Of a stretch of DNA of 64,000 nucleotides, positions 53,987-62,570 are shown in pieces; the first letter of the stretch is position 1; the number at the start of each line of letters is the position of its first letter. Under the pieces are notes generated by a model that did not search any database, was not told where the DNA came from, and saw only the letters and a program-made list of their open reading frames with translations. The position numbers and the translations under genes are program-made. This DNA comes from Iodidimonas muriae (GTDB lineage Bacteria; Pseudomonadota; Alphaproteobacteria; Sphingomonadales; Rhodothalassiaceae): contig NZ_BMOV01000002.1 in the NCBI RefSeq assembly GCF_014647255.1, forward strand, positions 310,001 through 374,000. The letters run 5' to 3'.

Positions 53987-54961
53987 ATGAGCTTTACCGA
54001 CATCAAGGACGCGACGGCGCGGATCAACCGCTCGGAACTTGCGGTGCCCGGATCGAATCGTCGTTTTTTGGAAAAGGCGGCCCAGGCCAAGGCCGATGTG
54101 GTGTTTCTCGATTTGGAAGACTCCGTCTCGCCAGAGTTGAAAGACGAAGCCCGTAAAAATGTCATTGAAGCGCTCAATGATCTGGATTGGGGCGAGAAGA
54201 CCGTCTCTGTGCGCCTGAATGGCCTTGATACCGCCTGGACCTACCGCGATGTGGTGGATGTTTTGGAACAAACCGGAGAGCGGCTGGATTTGATGATGCT
54301 GCCCAAGGTTGGCGTGGCGGCGGATGTTTATGCGCTGGATGTTCTGGTGTCGCAGGTGGAACGGGCGAAGGGCCGCAAAAAGCGTATCGGCTTTGAACTG
54401 ATTATCGAGTCGGCTTTGGGGCTTGCCAATGCCAATGCCATCGCCGGGGCCAGCCCGCGCAATGAAAGCCTGCATTTTGGTGTTGCGGATTTCGCCGCTT
54501 CGGTGAAGGCGGATACCACCCAGATCGGCGGGCCCAATCCGCGCTATGCCGTTCTGACCGATCCTTTGGATGATGCGGGCCGTCGGGAGGTGCATTGGGG
54601 CGATATGTGGCATTATCCGGTGTGGCAGATGGTGGTGGCGGCGCGGGCCCATGGCTTGCGGCCCATTGATGGCCCGTTCGGTGATTTTTCCGACGAGGCG
54701 GGCTTTCGGGCTCATGCGGGCCGCGCCATGGTGCTGGGCTGCGAAGGCAAATGGGCCATTCATCCCAGTCAGGTGGCCTTGGCCAATGAGGTGTTCAGCC
54801 CCTCTGATGCCGAGGTGGCGAAGGCCCGGAAAATTCTGAAAGCGATGGAAGAGGCGCGGGCGCAGGGGCAGGGGGCTGTGGCGCTGGATGGCAAGCTGAT
54901 TGATCTGGCATCCATTCGTCAGGCCGAAGCGATGGTGAAAAAAGCAGAGAAAATCGGCTGA
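53987..54961 (+). CDS. mcl1: L-malyl-CoA/beta-methylmalyl-CoA lyase type CoA-ester lyase
   Basis: 324 residues. HpcH/HpaI TIM barrel of the citrate-lyase-beta/malyl-CoA lyase class: SELAVPGSNRRFLEKAA, VVFLDLEDSVSPELK with the metal-binding Asp/Glu, IESALGLANANAIA, and the C-terminal GKWAIHPSQVALANEVFSP. Best match is Mcl1 of alphaproteobacteria, which cleaves malyl-CoA to acetyl-CoA and glyoxylate and acts in the ethylmalonyl-CoA pathway. Other pathway genes are not in the window, so pathway assignment is inference. Confidence 0.88.
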   Translation: MSFTDIKDATARINRSELAVPGSNRRFLEKAAQAKADVVFLDLEDSVSPELKDEARKNVIEALNDLDWGEKTVSVRLNGLDTAWTYRDVVDVLEQTGERLDLMMLPKVGVAADVYALDVLVSQVERAKGRKKRIGFELIIESALGLANANAIAGASPRNESLHFGVADFAASVKADTTQIGGPNPRYAVLTDPLDDAGRREVHWGDMWHYPVWQMVVAARAHGLRPIDGPFGDFSDEAGFRAHAGRAMVLGCEGKWAIHPSQVALANEVFSPSDAEVAKARKILKAMEEARAQGQGAVALDGKLIDLASIRQAEAMVKKAEKIG

Positions 54962-55109
54962 AGCCATGCGACGATCGCAAAAATTTGGCGACATGTGTAG
55001 ACGGCTTTGGCGCCTGTCATGTTATCCTGTGGCGTAAAACTGTCGGCTAGCGCTTGACTTGCCGGGCGGCCTTGCCCACTTTGCCCGACATATAAATGTG
55101 GATGGACGC

Positions 55110-56060
55110 ATGATTACGTTTCTCGATTTCGAAAAGCCCATTGCCGAGCTAGAGGGCAAAATACGCGACCTGCGCAAATTGTCCGGTGGCGATAGCAGTA
55201 TGGATCTCAGCGATGAGGTGGACCGGCTGCAATCCAAGCGCGACCGCTTGTTGGGCGAGGCTTATGCCGGTTTGTCACCTTGGCAGAAAACACAAGTGGC
55301 GCGCCATCCCGAACGCCCGCATTTTTCCGATATTGTCGCCCATCTGTTTACCGATTTCACCCCCTTGGCCGGTGATCGCAGCTTTGGCGAAGATCAGGCT
55401 TTGATGGGCGGATTGGCCCGTTTCAATGGCCGTTCCGTTCTGGTGATGGGGAATGAAAAGGGAACCGATACGCCCTCGCGCATCAAGCATAATTTCGGCA
55501 TGTCGCGGCCTGAAGGGTACCGCAAGGCGGTGCGGTTGATGGATCTGGCGGATCGCTTCGGATTGCCGGTGCTGACCTTTGTGGATACGCCCGGCGCCTA
55601 TCCCGGCATCGGGGCCGAAGAGCGTGGCCAATCGGAAGCCATTGCCAAATCCACCGAGCGCTGTTTGCGTTTGGGGGTGCCGGTGGTGGCAACCATCGTG
55701 GGCGAAGGCGGCTCGGGCGGCGCTGTGGCGCTGGCGGCGGGGAATCGGGTGCTGATGTTTGAACATGCCATCTATTCGGTGATTTCACCCGAAGGCTGTG
55801 CGTCCATCCTGTGGCGCACCTCCGACAAGGCGAAAGATGCGGCAACGGCGCTTAAAATCACCGCCCAGGATCTGGTGAAGCTGGGTGTGGCCGATGGCAT
55901 TATCCCGGAACCTTTGGGCGGCGCCCATCGTGAGCCGAAGCGTGCTCTTGATGCGCTGGGAGAGGCGGTGCAAGACGCCCTTTCGGAGATGGATGGGATC
56001 CCGGCGGACCGCTTGCGGCAATTGCGTCGGGAACGCTTTTTGGCCATTGGAAGGCTTTAG
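55110..56060 (+). CDS. accA: Acetyl-CoA carboxylase carboxyltransferase, alpha subunit
   Basis: 316 residues from ATG 55110 (MITFLDFEKPIAELE), the standard N-terminus; the frame is open 17 codons further up. Has KRDRLLGEAYAGLSPWQKTQVARHPERP parts, FVDTPGAYPGIGAEERGQSEAIA, GEGGSGGAVALAAGNRVLM and SVISPEGCASILWR. Works with AccD to move CO2 from biotin to acetyl-CoA, the first step of fatty-acid synthesis; biotin genes are also in this window. Confidence 0.96.
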   Translation: MITFLDFEKPIAELEGKIRDLRKLSGGDSSMDLSDEVDRLQSKRDRLLGEAYAGLSPWQKTQVARHPERPHFSDIVAHLFTDFTPLAGDRSFGEDQALMGGLARFNGRSVLVMGNEKGTDTPSRIKHNFGMSRPEGYRKAVRLMDLADRFGLPVLTFVDTPGAYPGIGAEERGQSEAIAKSTERCLRLGVPVVATIVGEGGSGGAVALAAGNRVLMFEHAIYSVISPEGCASILWRTSDKAKDAATALKITAQDLVKLGVADGIIPEPLGGAHREPKRALDALGEAVQDALSEMDGIPADRLRQLRRERFLAIGRL

Positions 56061-56272
56061 GCCGATCTCGCGGCAATTCGGCTGGTGCCTAGTCTTTGAC
56101 GGGGCATGCTTTGCACGGCATTTGGCCGCGCTGAAGGATTGCCCGATCATCTCTATGGTGAATGTTTAGGCTGCTCCTGAAAGTCCGGAGCCGTGCTTTC
56201 CAGATATTGTGTTGGCGAAGACACGACTCGCAAAAGCACGGGCTTTGTCAAGCCTGTATCCGCCAAGGACAT

Positions 56273-56284
56273 ACTATATATAGT
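56273..56284. promoter_or_regulatory. NrdR-type box
   Basis: ACTATATATAGT is a perfect palindrome fitting the core of the NrdR consensus (ACAnWATATATWnTGT type). It lies 243 bases before the nrdA start. A second, properly phased copy was not found, which is a weakness since NrdR usually binds two boxes. Confidence 0.55.
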
Positions 56285-56421
56285 TATCGTGTGAATTTTT
56301 TCATCAGCATGTTGACCCATGATCGCCAATTCCATAGAATTGACCCGTGTCGTCAGGGGCGCTCTTGGGGCGGGATTATCCTATGAGATAGGGGCAAACG
56401 GTTTGAACAAAAACATGAATT

Positions 56422-56450
56422 TTGTTCTGTTCGACATTTGTTCTTGTATG
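56422..56450 (+). promoter_or_regulatory. LexA (SOS) box over a candidate nrdA promoter
   Basis: GTTCGACATTTGTTC (56429-56443) is an exact GTTC-N7-GTTC, the LexA recognition sequence of alphaproteobacteria. It sits between a possible -35 TTGTTC (56422-56427) and -10 TGTATG (56445-56450), spaced 17 bases, and 83 bases before the nrdA ATG, where LexA would block transcription. Confidence 0.65.
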
Positions 56451-56526
56451 GCGCACACTAAAAAGCTCTCGTCCTTTGTCTTGGCACGGGGATGTGGGGT
56501 GGTCGGGTAAACAGGCTAGATTGAGG

Positions 56527-58416
56527 ATGGACAAGGTGTTTGAGGTCACCCATTTCGAACACCGCGCGGCGGTTTCGGTCGATCGCGCGCGTGATGGCTT
56601 GCTGACGGAATTCGGTAAAGCCACTTTGGAAGACCGGTATTTGATGCCCGGAGAATCCTATCAGGATCTGTTTGCCCGCGTTGCCAGTTATTATGGTGAT
56701 GATGAAGGCCACAGCCAGCGTCTTTACGACTATATCTCCAAGCTGTGGTTCATGCCTGCAACGCCGGTGCTGTCCAATGGCGGCACCCATCGCGGCCTGC
56801 CCATTTCCTGCTTCTTGAACGAGGCGGAAGATAGCTTGGGCTCTATCGTTTCGCTTTGGCAGGAAAATGTCTGGTTGGCTTCCAAGGGGGGCGGCATTGG
56901 CAGCTATTGGGGCAATTTGCGCTCGATCGGTGAAACCGTGGGCGGTGTGGGCAAGACCAGCGGTATCATCCCCTTTGTGCGGGTGATGGATTCCCTTACG
57001 CTGGCCATCAGCCAAGGGTCTTTGCGACGTGGATCGGCGGCGGTGTATTTGCCGGTGAGCCATCCGGAAATCGAGGAATTCATAGAATTGCGCCGCCCCA
57101 CCGGTGGCGATCCCAACCGCAAGGCGTTGAATTTGCACCATGGGGTGCAGATCCCCGATGCCTTTATGCGGGCTGTGGAATCCGATGAGCAATGGGCGTT
57201 GACCAGCCCCCGCGATGGCCATGTGGTGCGCACCGTTTCGGCCCGGTCTTTGTGGATCAGGCTGTTGACCGCCCGCATTGAAACCGGCGAGCCTTATTTG
57301 GTATTTTCCGATACGGTCAACCGCGCCATTCCCGAGCATCACAAGCTGGCGGGGCTAACGGTCAAGACCTCTAATTTGTGTTCCGAAATCACCTTGCCCA
57401 CCGGCCGTGATCATCTGGGTGAAATGCGCACCGCCGTGTGCTGTTTGTCATCGCTCAATCTGGAACGGTTTTTCGAGTGGCGCAACGAGCCGCAGTTCAT
57501 TCCCGATGTGATGCGGTTCCTTGATAATGTTTTGCAAGATTATATCGACAAGACCGAAGGCGTGGACGGTCATGCCCATGCCCGATATGCAGCCATGCGC
57601 GAGCGTTCTGTGGGGCTTGGCGTGATGGGCTTCCATTCCTTTTTGCAAAGCCAGATGGTTCCTTTTGAATCGGTGCTGGCGAAAAGCTGGAACTTCAAGA
57701 TTTTCAACCATATCAAGGACGGTGTGGATGCCGCCTCTGCCGCTTTGGCAAAAGAGCGCGGACCGTGTCCCGATGCTGCCGATTATGGCATCATGGAACG
57801 CTTCTCCAACAAGACCGCCATCGCGCCCACGGCGTCCATTTCCACACTTTGCGGGGGCGCGTCGCCGGGGATCGAGCCAATTGCCGGAAATTCCTATGTC
57901 CATAAAACCTTATCGGGCAGTTTTAATGTCAGAAACCGGCATTTAACGGCGCTTTTGGAAGAAAAAGGAAAGAACACCGAAGAAATATGGTCGTCCATTA
58001 CCACCCATGAAGGGTCGGTGCGGCATCTGGATTTCCTGACCGATGATGAAAAAGCGGTGTTTAAAACCGCCTTTGAGCTGGATCAGCGTTGGGTGGTGGA
58101 TCTGGCGGCGGACCGGGCTTCGCTGGTGGATCAGGCGCAATCGGTGAATGTGTTTATCCCCGCCGATATCCATAAGCGCGATCTGCATCAAATCCATTTC
58201 AGCGCGTGGAAGAAGGGCCTGAAAAGCCTGTATTATTGCCGCTCCAAATCGATCCAGCGTGCCGAAGTGGTATCGGGAAAACTTGCGCCTATGGCTAAAG
58301 GTGCCAGTGAAACGCCACCCTCGCCGGATGGTATCGAGATTCCCATGATCGCTGGCGATCATGGCGGGGATGCCGCGCCGGTGAAAGATTATGAAGAATG
58401 TCTGTCTTGCCAATAA
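56527..58416 (+). CDS. nrdA: Class I ribonucleotide reductase, alpha subunit
   Basis: 629 residues from ATG 56527 (MDKVFEVTHFEHR). Ten-stranded barrel with PISCFLNEAEDS (first redox Cys), TSNLCSEITL (N-x-C-x-E with the thiyl-radical Cys), AVCCLSSLNL (second redox Cys), LKSLYYCRSKS (radical-transfer Tyr-Tyr) and C-terminal ECLSCQ, the thioredoxin/glutaredoxin-accepting pair. The N-terminal ATP-cone found in E. coli NrdA is missing, so dATP activity control is probably absent or done differently. nrdB lies 4.1 kb downstream on the same strand. Confidence 0.93.
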   Translation: MDKVFEVTHFEHRAAVSVDRARDGLLTEFGKATLEDRYLMPGESYQDLFARVASYYGDDEGHSQRLYDYISKLWFMPATPVLSNGGTHRGLPISCFLNEAEDSLGSIVSLWQENVWLASKGGGIGSYWGNLRSIGETVGGVGKTSGIIPFVRVMDSLTLAISQGSLRRGSAAVYLPVSHPEIEEFIELRRPTGGDPNRKALNLHHGVQIPDAFMRAVESDEQWALTSPRDGHVVRTVSARSLWIRLLTARIETGEPYLVFSDTVNRAIPEHHKLAGLTVKTSNLCSEITLPTGRDHLGEMRTAVCCLSSLNLERFFEWRNEPQFIPDVMRFLDNVLQDYIDKTEGVDGHAHARYAAMRERSVGLGVMGFHSFLQSQMVPFESVLAKSWNFKIFNHIKDGVDAASAALAKERGPCPDAADYGIMERFSNKTAIAPTASISTLCGGASPGIEPIAGNSYVHKTLSGSFNVRNRHLTALLEEKGKNTEEIWSSITTHEGSVRHLDFLTDDEKAVFKTAFELDQRWVVDLAADRASLVDQAQSVNVFIPADIHKRDLHQIHFSAWKKGLKSLYYCRSKSIQRAEVVSGKLAPMAKGASETPPSPDGIEIPMIAGDHGGDAAPVKDYEECLSCQ

Positions 58417-58420
58417 ACGG

Positions 58421-59668
58421 ATGAGTATCTGCGTGGGACGGGGCGGACTGAAAGGGCTTCTGGCCGGGGCAGTGCTGTTGTTTGCGTCCCTGCTGGATGC
58501 GCAGGCACAAATGCGGCTGCCACCGGAGCCGCGCCTGGCTCCGGATAAAACTCTGGAGATTTTTTCAGACAAGCTGGACCGGGCGGTGAAAACCGGTGAT
58601 TTTGTCGGTCTTGCTGTGGCGGTGGTCAAAGATGGCGAGATTGCCTTGCTGCGCACTTATGGCAAGCGTGCTGTCAATGCCCCCGACCCCATCACCCCCA
58701 GCACCCGTTTTCGCATTGCCTCTTTGTCCAAGGGCTTTGCCGCAGGCCTTGCGGCCCAACTGGCAGACAAGCACCAACTTGATCTGGAGACTCCGGTCAA
58801 GCCCTATGCGCCGGGCTTCAGGCTGGCCCGTTCCGATGAAGCGGAAAAAGTGACCATCGCGCATATCTTGTCGCATCGCACCGGCTTGCCGCCTTATGCT
58901 TATGATAATTTACTCGAGGCAAATGTCCCTGTTCCCACCATTTTCGACCGGCTGTCGCGGGTGAAAATGATTTGTCCGGTGGGCCGCTGTTATAGCTATC
59001 AGAATGTGGCCTATAGCCTGATCGAACCGGTGGTGGCCAGCATCAGCGGCGAACCCTTTGAACGGGCTGTGGCCAATCATTTGTTCAAGCCTTTGGGCAT
59101 GAAGGCTTCTTATGGGATGTCGGCGTTCCAGAGCGATGATAATTGGGCGCGACCGCATGTGCGCGGCCGGTCCGGCTGGCGTGTCGCGCCGCCGGATGAG
59201 ATGTATTATCATGTGCCGTCGGCGGGTGGGGTGAATGCCTCGATCGAAGATATGGCCCGTTGGTTGCAAGCGCAGATGGGGGCCATGCCCGATGTGTTGT
59301 CGCCCAATGCGCTGGCTTTGATGCAAACGCCCCGCGTGCGCACACGGGCCGAATTGCGTCGGGTGCGTTGGCTCAAGAATCGGGTGACCGATGCCCATTA
59401 TGCCTTGGGCTGGCGAATCTATGAGTATGCCGGGCGGTCCATTGTGATGCATAATGGTGGTTTGCAAGGCTATCGGGCGCAGATCGCTTTTCTTCCGGAA
59501 AAGGGGTTGGGTGTGGTGGCTTTGTGGAATTCCATGAGCAGCCGGGGCTGGGCGATGATGCCCACCTTGTTCGATGCCTATTTCCGGCTGGAAGATGAAG
59601 ATTGGCTGCGATTGGATTGTACGCAGGATCAGCGCGGCGCGCGTCGGGTTTCCTGTGCCTCACATTAA
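58421..59668 (+). CDS. Periplasmic serine hydrolase (class C beta-lactamase-like)
   Basis: 415 residues from ATG 58421; ATG 58391 would overlap the nrdA end by 26 bases. Signal peptide to about residue 30 (AGAVLLFASLLDAQAQ). The penicillin-binding fold triad is complete: SLSK in FRIASLSKGFAAGL, YQN in CYSYQNVAYSLIEP, and HNGG in IVMHNGGLQGYR (replacing KTG). Such proteins are esterases, D,D-peptidases or carboxypeptidases more often than true beta-lactamases. Why it sits inside the nrd cluster is not clear. Confidence 0.87.
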   Translation: MSICVGRGGLKGLLAGAVLLFASLLDAQAQMRLPPEPRLAPDKTLEIFSDKLDRAVKTGDFVGLAVAVVKDGEIALLRTYGKRAVNAPDPITPSTRFRIASLSKGFAAGLAAQLADKHQLDLETPVKPYAPGFRLARSDEAEKVTIAHILSHRTGLPPYAYDNLLEANVPVPTIFDRLSRVKMICPVGRCYSYQNVAYSLIEPVVASISGEPFERAVANHLFKPLGMKASYGMSAFQSDDNWARPHVRGRSGWRVAPPDEMYYHVPSAGGVNASIEDMARWLQAQMGAMPDVLSPNALALMQTPRVRTRAELRRVRWLKNRVTDAHYALGWRIYEYAGRSIVMHNGGLQGYRAQIAFLPEKGLGVVALWNSMSSRGWAMMPTLFDAYFRLEDEDWLRLDCTQDQRGARRVSCASH

Positions 59669-59700
59669 GCCTGTGGATCACATCAAGGATAAGACAGTTT

Positions 59701-62556
59701 ATGGCCTCCGCCGATATATCAAGCGCTCCGTGTCCTGCGGACTCTGAACTGGAAGACCGCCTTCTGGCGCGGCTGGAGGAGTTGCGTTTGCGCCGGGCGG
59801 AAGATCCCGGCTTCAATCCCATCTGGCGGCTGGCCTGCGATCTTTCGGCGCGCATGGAAACAGGGACATTGTCTCGCGGGGATTTGTGCCGCCTGTGTTC
59901 GCATTTACTGGATCGTTCTTTGGAAGATCGCGCCGGATGGATGCGGTCCATGCTGGAACCTTTGTCCGGTGAAGACAATGAGGCGCGATTACGCGCTTTG
60001 CTGGACGCCGATGCCGAAGAGTCCGATTTCGAACAATTTGCGGCCCGGTGGGAGCATCCGGCTGTGGGCTGTGTGTTTACAGCTCATCCCACTTTTTTAT
60101 TATCGGGCGGCGAAACGGCCCGTTTGATCGAAGGGGTGACCGGACAGGCTTGCGAGCCGGAGGATGATCCACAAGCGGGTGGCATCACGCTGGGGGATGA
60201 GCATCATAAGGTTCTGGATGCGATCCGCAATGCCCGTAAGGCCCATGGCACCATCTGTCGTTTGGTCTTTGATGCGGCCCGCCGCCATTTTCCGGATGAT
60301 TGGACGCAGTTGCGTCCAATGCCATTCGATCTGGCGAGCTGGGTTGGCTATGATATGGATGGCCGCACCGATATTGGCTGGGCCGATTGCGTGCGCCTGC
60401 GCCTTTTGGAAAAAGACCGGCAACTTGGCTGGTATCTTGAGGATTTGGCGGCTGTGGACCGTCAGGACGCGCCGGTTGCGCTTTTAAAAGTTCTTGATGA
60501 AATTGCCGGACAGCTCGAGGCAGCGCGGGCCCATACGGAAAAAGCCCGCAGCTTGTTCGATGGTCCGCTTGAAACCACTGATGGATTGGCCGAGGCGGCA
60601 AATTGGTTGACCGATCCCGGTCATGGCCGATTGATTGCCCTAAAGCCGGTGAGTGCGCGCTTGCGCCGCCTTGTTGCGGACCATCCCGATGCGGCTTGTG
60701 CTGTGGATCTAGCGCTGCTTGCAATGCGGATGGATAACTTTGGGCTGGGCGCGGGGCGGGTTCATTTCCGCATGAATGCCACGCAATTGCACAATGCCGT
60801 GCGGCGCAGGCTCGATCGAGATGAAGCGGTGGATCTGGCCAGCCGATCCGCTCTTATCCGCCTGAACGAACTCTATGAGGAAGAAGCGCCATTGGCGGTG
60901 AATTTCGCCGCCCTTGCCATGGAAACCACCACGGCGGTACGGCAGTTTCTGACCATTGCGCAGTTCGTTAAACATATTGATGCGGACTCGGATATCCGGC
61001 TGTTGATCGCTGAATGTGAACGCCCCTCTACCGTGTTGGCGGCTATTTATCTGGCGCGTCTGTTCGGGGTGGACGAGCATGTGGATGTATCGCCTTTGTT
61101 CGAAACGCCCCCCGCCCTTGAAGGTGGCGAGCGTTTTCTCGATGTTCTGTTCAGCCAGCCAGCCTATCGCAAAGCGGTGAAAATGCGTGGCCGGATAAGT
61201 ATCCAGACCGGCTTTTCCGATGCCGGGCGGTTTATTGGCCAGATCCCTGCATCCCTATCCATCGAGCGGCTTCAGGCCAATATGGCGCGGCTAGTGGAAA
61301 TCCATGGGCTGGGCGATCTGGAATGTCTGATTTTCAATACCCATGGTGAATCCATGGGGCGCGGGGCGCATCCCGGGTCCATGCGGGCGCGGCTGGATCA
61401 TGTCTTGTCCCCCTGGGCGCGTAAATGTTTTGCCGATCGGGGGTTGAAGCTGCGCCATGAAACCAGCTTTCAGGGGGGCGACGGATATTTGTGGTTTGCC
61501 ACCCCCGGTCTGGCTCTTGCCCTGTTTTCCCGTATTCTGGAGCACCGTGCAGGCTTGCCTGCGCGTATGGAGCGCACCGATCAGGATCGTTTTTACGAAT
61601 CGCCCGATATCACGCTGGATTTTTTCCGGCAGGTGATGCGCTTTCAGGAATCGCTGATGGGGTCGGGGGCGTATCACCGTACCTTGTCGGCCTTTGGCCT
61701 GTCTTTGCTCAAGTCCACCGGGTCCCGAAAGGCGCGGCGGCAATTTGAAGTCGGGTCGGGGGAACGTTCGGATCTATCGAAAGTGCGCGCGATTCCCCAT
61801 AATGCGGTGCTGCAGCAGCTTGGCTATCCGGTGAATGTGCTGGGCGGCATCGGGCAGGCCACCCGTAAAAGTCTGGAACCCTTTACCGATTGGCGACAAG
61901 ACAGCCCGCGCTTTGGCGATCTGATGGATATGGTGGTTGCCAGCCGGACCCGCGCCAGCCTGCGCACCATGATTGCCTATGGGGCTTTGTTTGATGGCGG
62001 TTATTGGGCCTCGCGCCCCCATGGCAAGGATCAAAAACATCTGACCGAGCCGTGCCTTTATCTGGCGGATCAATTGGAACATGATGATCGCTATGGTGAA
62101 ACGCTGGAGCTGGCCACGCGGTTGCGCATCGATGAATTGCTGTTGCATCGCTTGCTTGGGGAAACCGGCGAGGACATTCAGGTTTTAGAAGCGGGCGAGC
62201 GCGATTTTCTGGCCTTGTTGCACGCGGTGCGTATTGCGCTGATCCAGCATCTTTTCTTGCAGGCGGCGCGTATTCCGCGCTTTTCCTCGCGCAATGATAT
62301 CAGCCGTGAAGATATTATGGAATTGGTGTTCGAGCTGCGCATTCCCGAAGCGTTGGCCTCTTTGCGGGAAGCCTATCCCGATGCGGCCCCCAGTGCGGAT
62401 GATTATAATCTTGCGGAATCTTCGGATTATCCCGATGAAACGGCGGCCAATTATTCTGGAATCAATCAGCGTTTGATTGATCCGATGCAGACCCTTTATG
62501 ACTGCCTGTTGACCATTTCGGTGGCTGTTGCCAATGCCTTCCATGCTCATGGCTAA
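59701..62556 (+). CDS. Divergent phosphoenolpyruvate carboxylase homologue
   Basis: 951 residues from ATG 59701, near PEPC length. The first catalytic motif is intact: VFTAHPT with His about 129. The second is GFSDAGRFIG (about 503-512) instead of GYSDSxKDAG, so the usual Lys is Arg. The third, glycine-rich loop reads THGESMGRGAHP (about 547-558) instead of HGRGGxxGRGG, two residues shorter and lacking the first Arg. RAIP (about 695) is kept but the following Trp is His. Whether it still carboxylates PEP is uncertain; it may be a specialised family. Lies between the serine hydrolase (32 bases) and nrdB (14 bases). Confidence 0.8.
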   Translation: MASADISSAPCPADSELEDRLLARLEELRLRRAEDPGFNPIWRLACDLSARMETGTLSRGDLCRLCSHLLDRSLEDRAGWMRSMLEPLSGEDNEARLRALLDADAEESDFEQFAARWEHPAVGCVFTAHPTFLLSGGETARLIEGVTGQACEPEDDPQAGGITLGDEHHKVLDAIRNARKAHGTICRLVFDAARRHFPDDWTQLRPMPFDLASWVGYDMDGRTDIGWADCVRLRLLEKDRQLGWYLEDLAAVDRQDAPVALLKVLDEIAGQLEAARAHTEKARSLFDGPLETTDGLAEAANWLTDPGHGRLIALKPVSARLRRLVADHPDAACAVDLALLAMRMDNFGLGAGRVHFRMNATQLHNAVRRRLDRDEAVDLASRSALIRLNELYEEEAPLAVNFAALAMETTTAVRQFLTIAQFVKHIDADSDIRLLIAECERPSTVLAAIYLARLFGVDEHVDVSPLFETPPALEGGERFLDVLFSQPAYRKAVKMRGRISIQTGFSDAGRFIGQIPASLSIERLQANMARLVEIHGLGDLECLIFNTHGESMGRGAHPGSMRARLDHVLSPWARKCFADRGLKLRHETSFQGGDGYLWFATPGLALALFSRILEHRAGLPARMERTDQDRFYESPDITLDFFRQVMRFQESLMGSGAYHRTLSAFGLSLLKSTGSRKARRQFEVGSGERSDLSKVRAIPHNAVLQQLGYPVNVLGGIGQATRKSLEPFTDWRQDSPRFGDLMDMVVASRTRASLRTMIAYGALFDGGYWASRPHGKDQKHLTEPCLYLADQLEHDDRYGETLELATRLRIDELLLHRLLGETGEDIQVLEAGERDFLALLHAVRIALIQHLFLQAARIPRFSSRNDISREDIMELVFELRIPEALASLREAYPDAAPSADDYNLAESSDYPDETAANYSGINQRLIDPMQTLYDCLLTISVAVANAFHAHG

Positions 62557-62570
62557 GAAGAAAGTATCGC

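Larger units (their letters stand above)
56061..56526. other. Long nrdA leader/control region
   Basis: 466 bases with no convincing gene; a 74-codon plus frame (56162-56386) is Arg/Cys/His-rich and shadow-like. The first 200 bases follow accA and hold a weak hairpin near 56165-56195. An NrdR-type box lies at 56273-56284 and a LexA box at 56429-56443, listed separately. Confidence 0.7.

Noticed and set aside
52943-54994. 683-codon minus-strand open frame opposite the Sel1/SPOR and malyl-CoA lyase genes
   Set aside because: His/Gln/Arg/Ile-rich translation with no domain; both plus-strand genes are clearly real, so it is a codon-bias shadow.
56480-56500. TTGGCACGGGGATGTGG just before nrdA, resembling a sigma-54 -24 element
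   Set aside because: At the required 10-base spacing the -12 dinucleotide is TG, not GC, so it is not a sigma-54 promoter.
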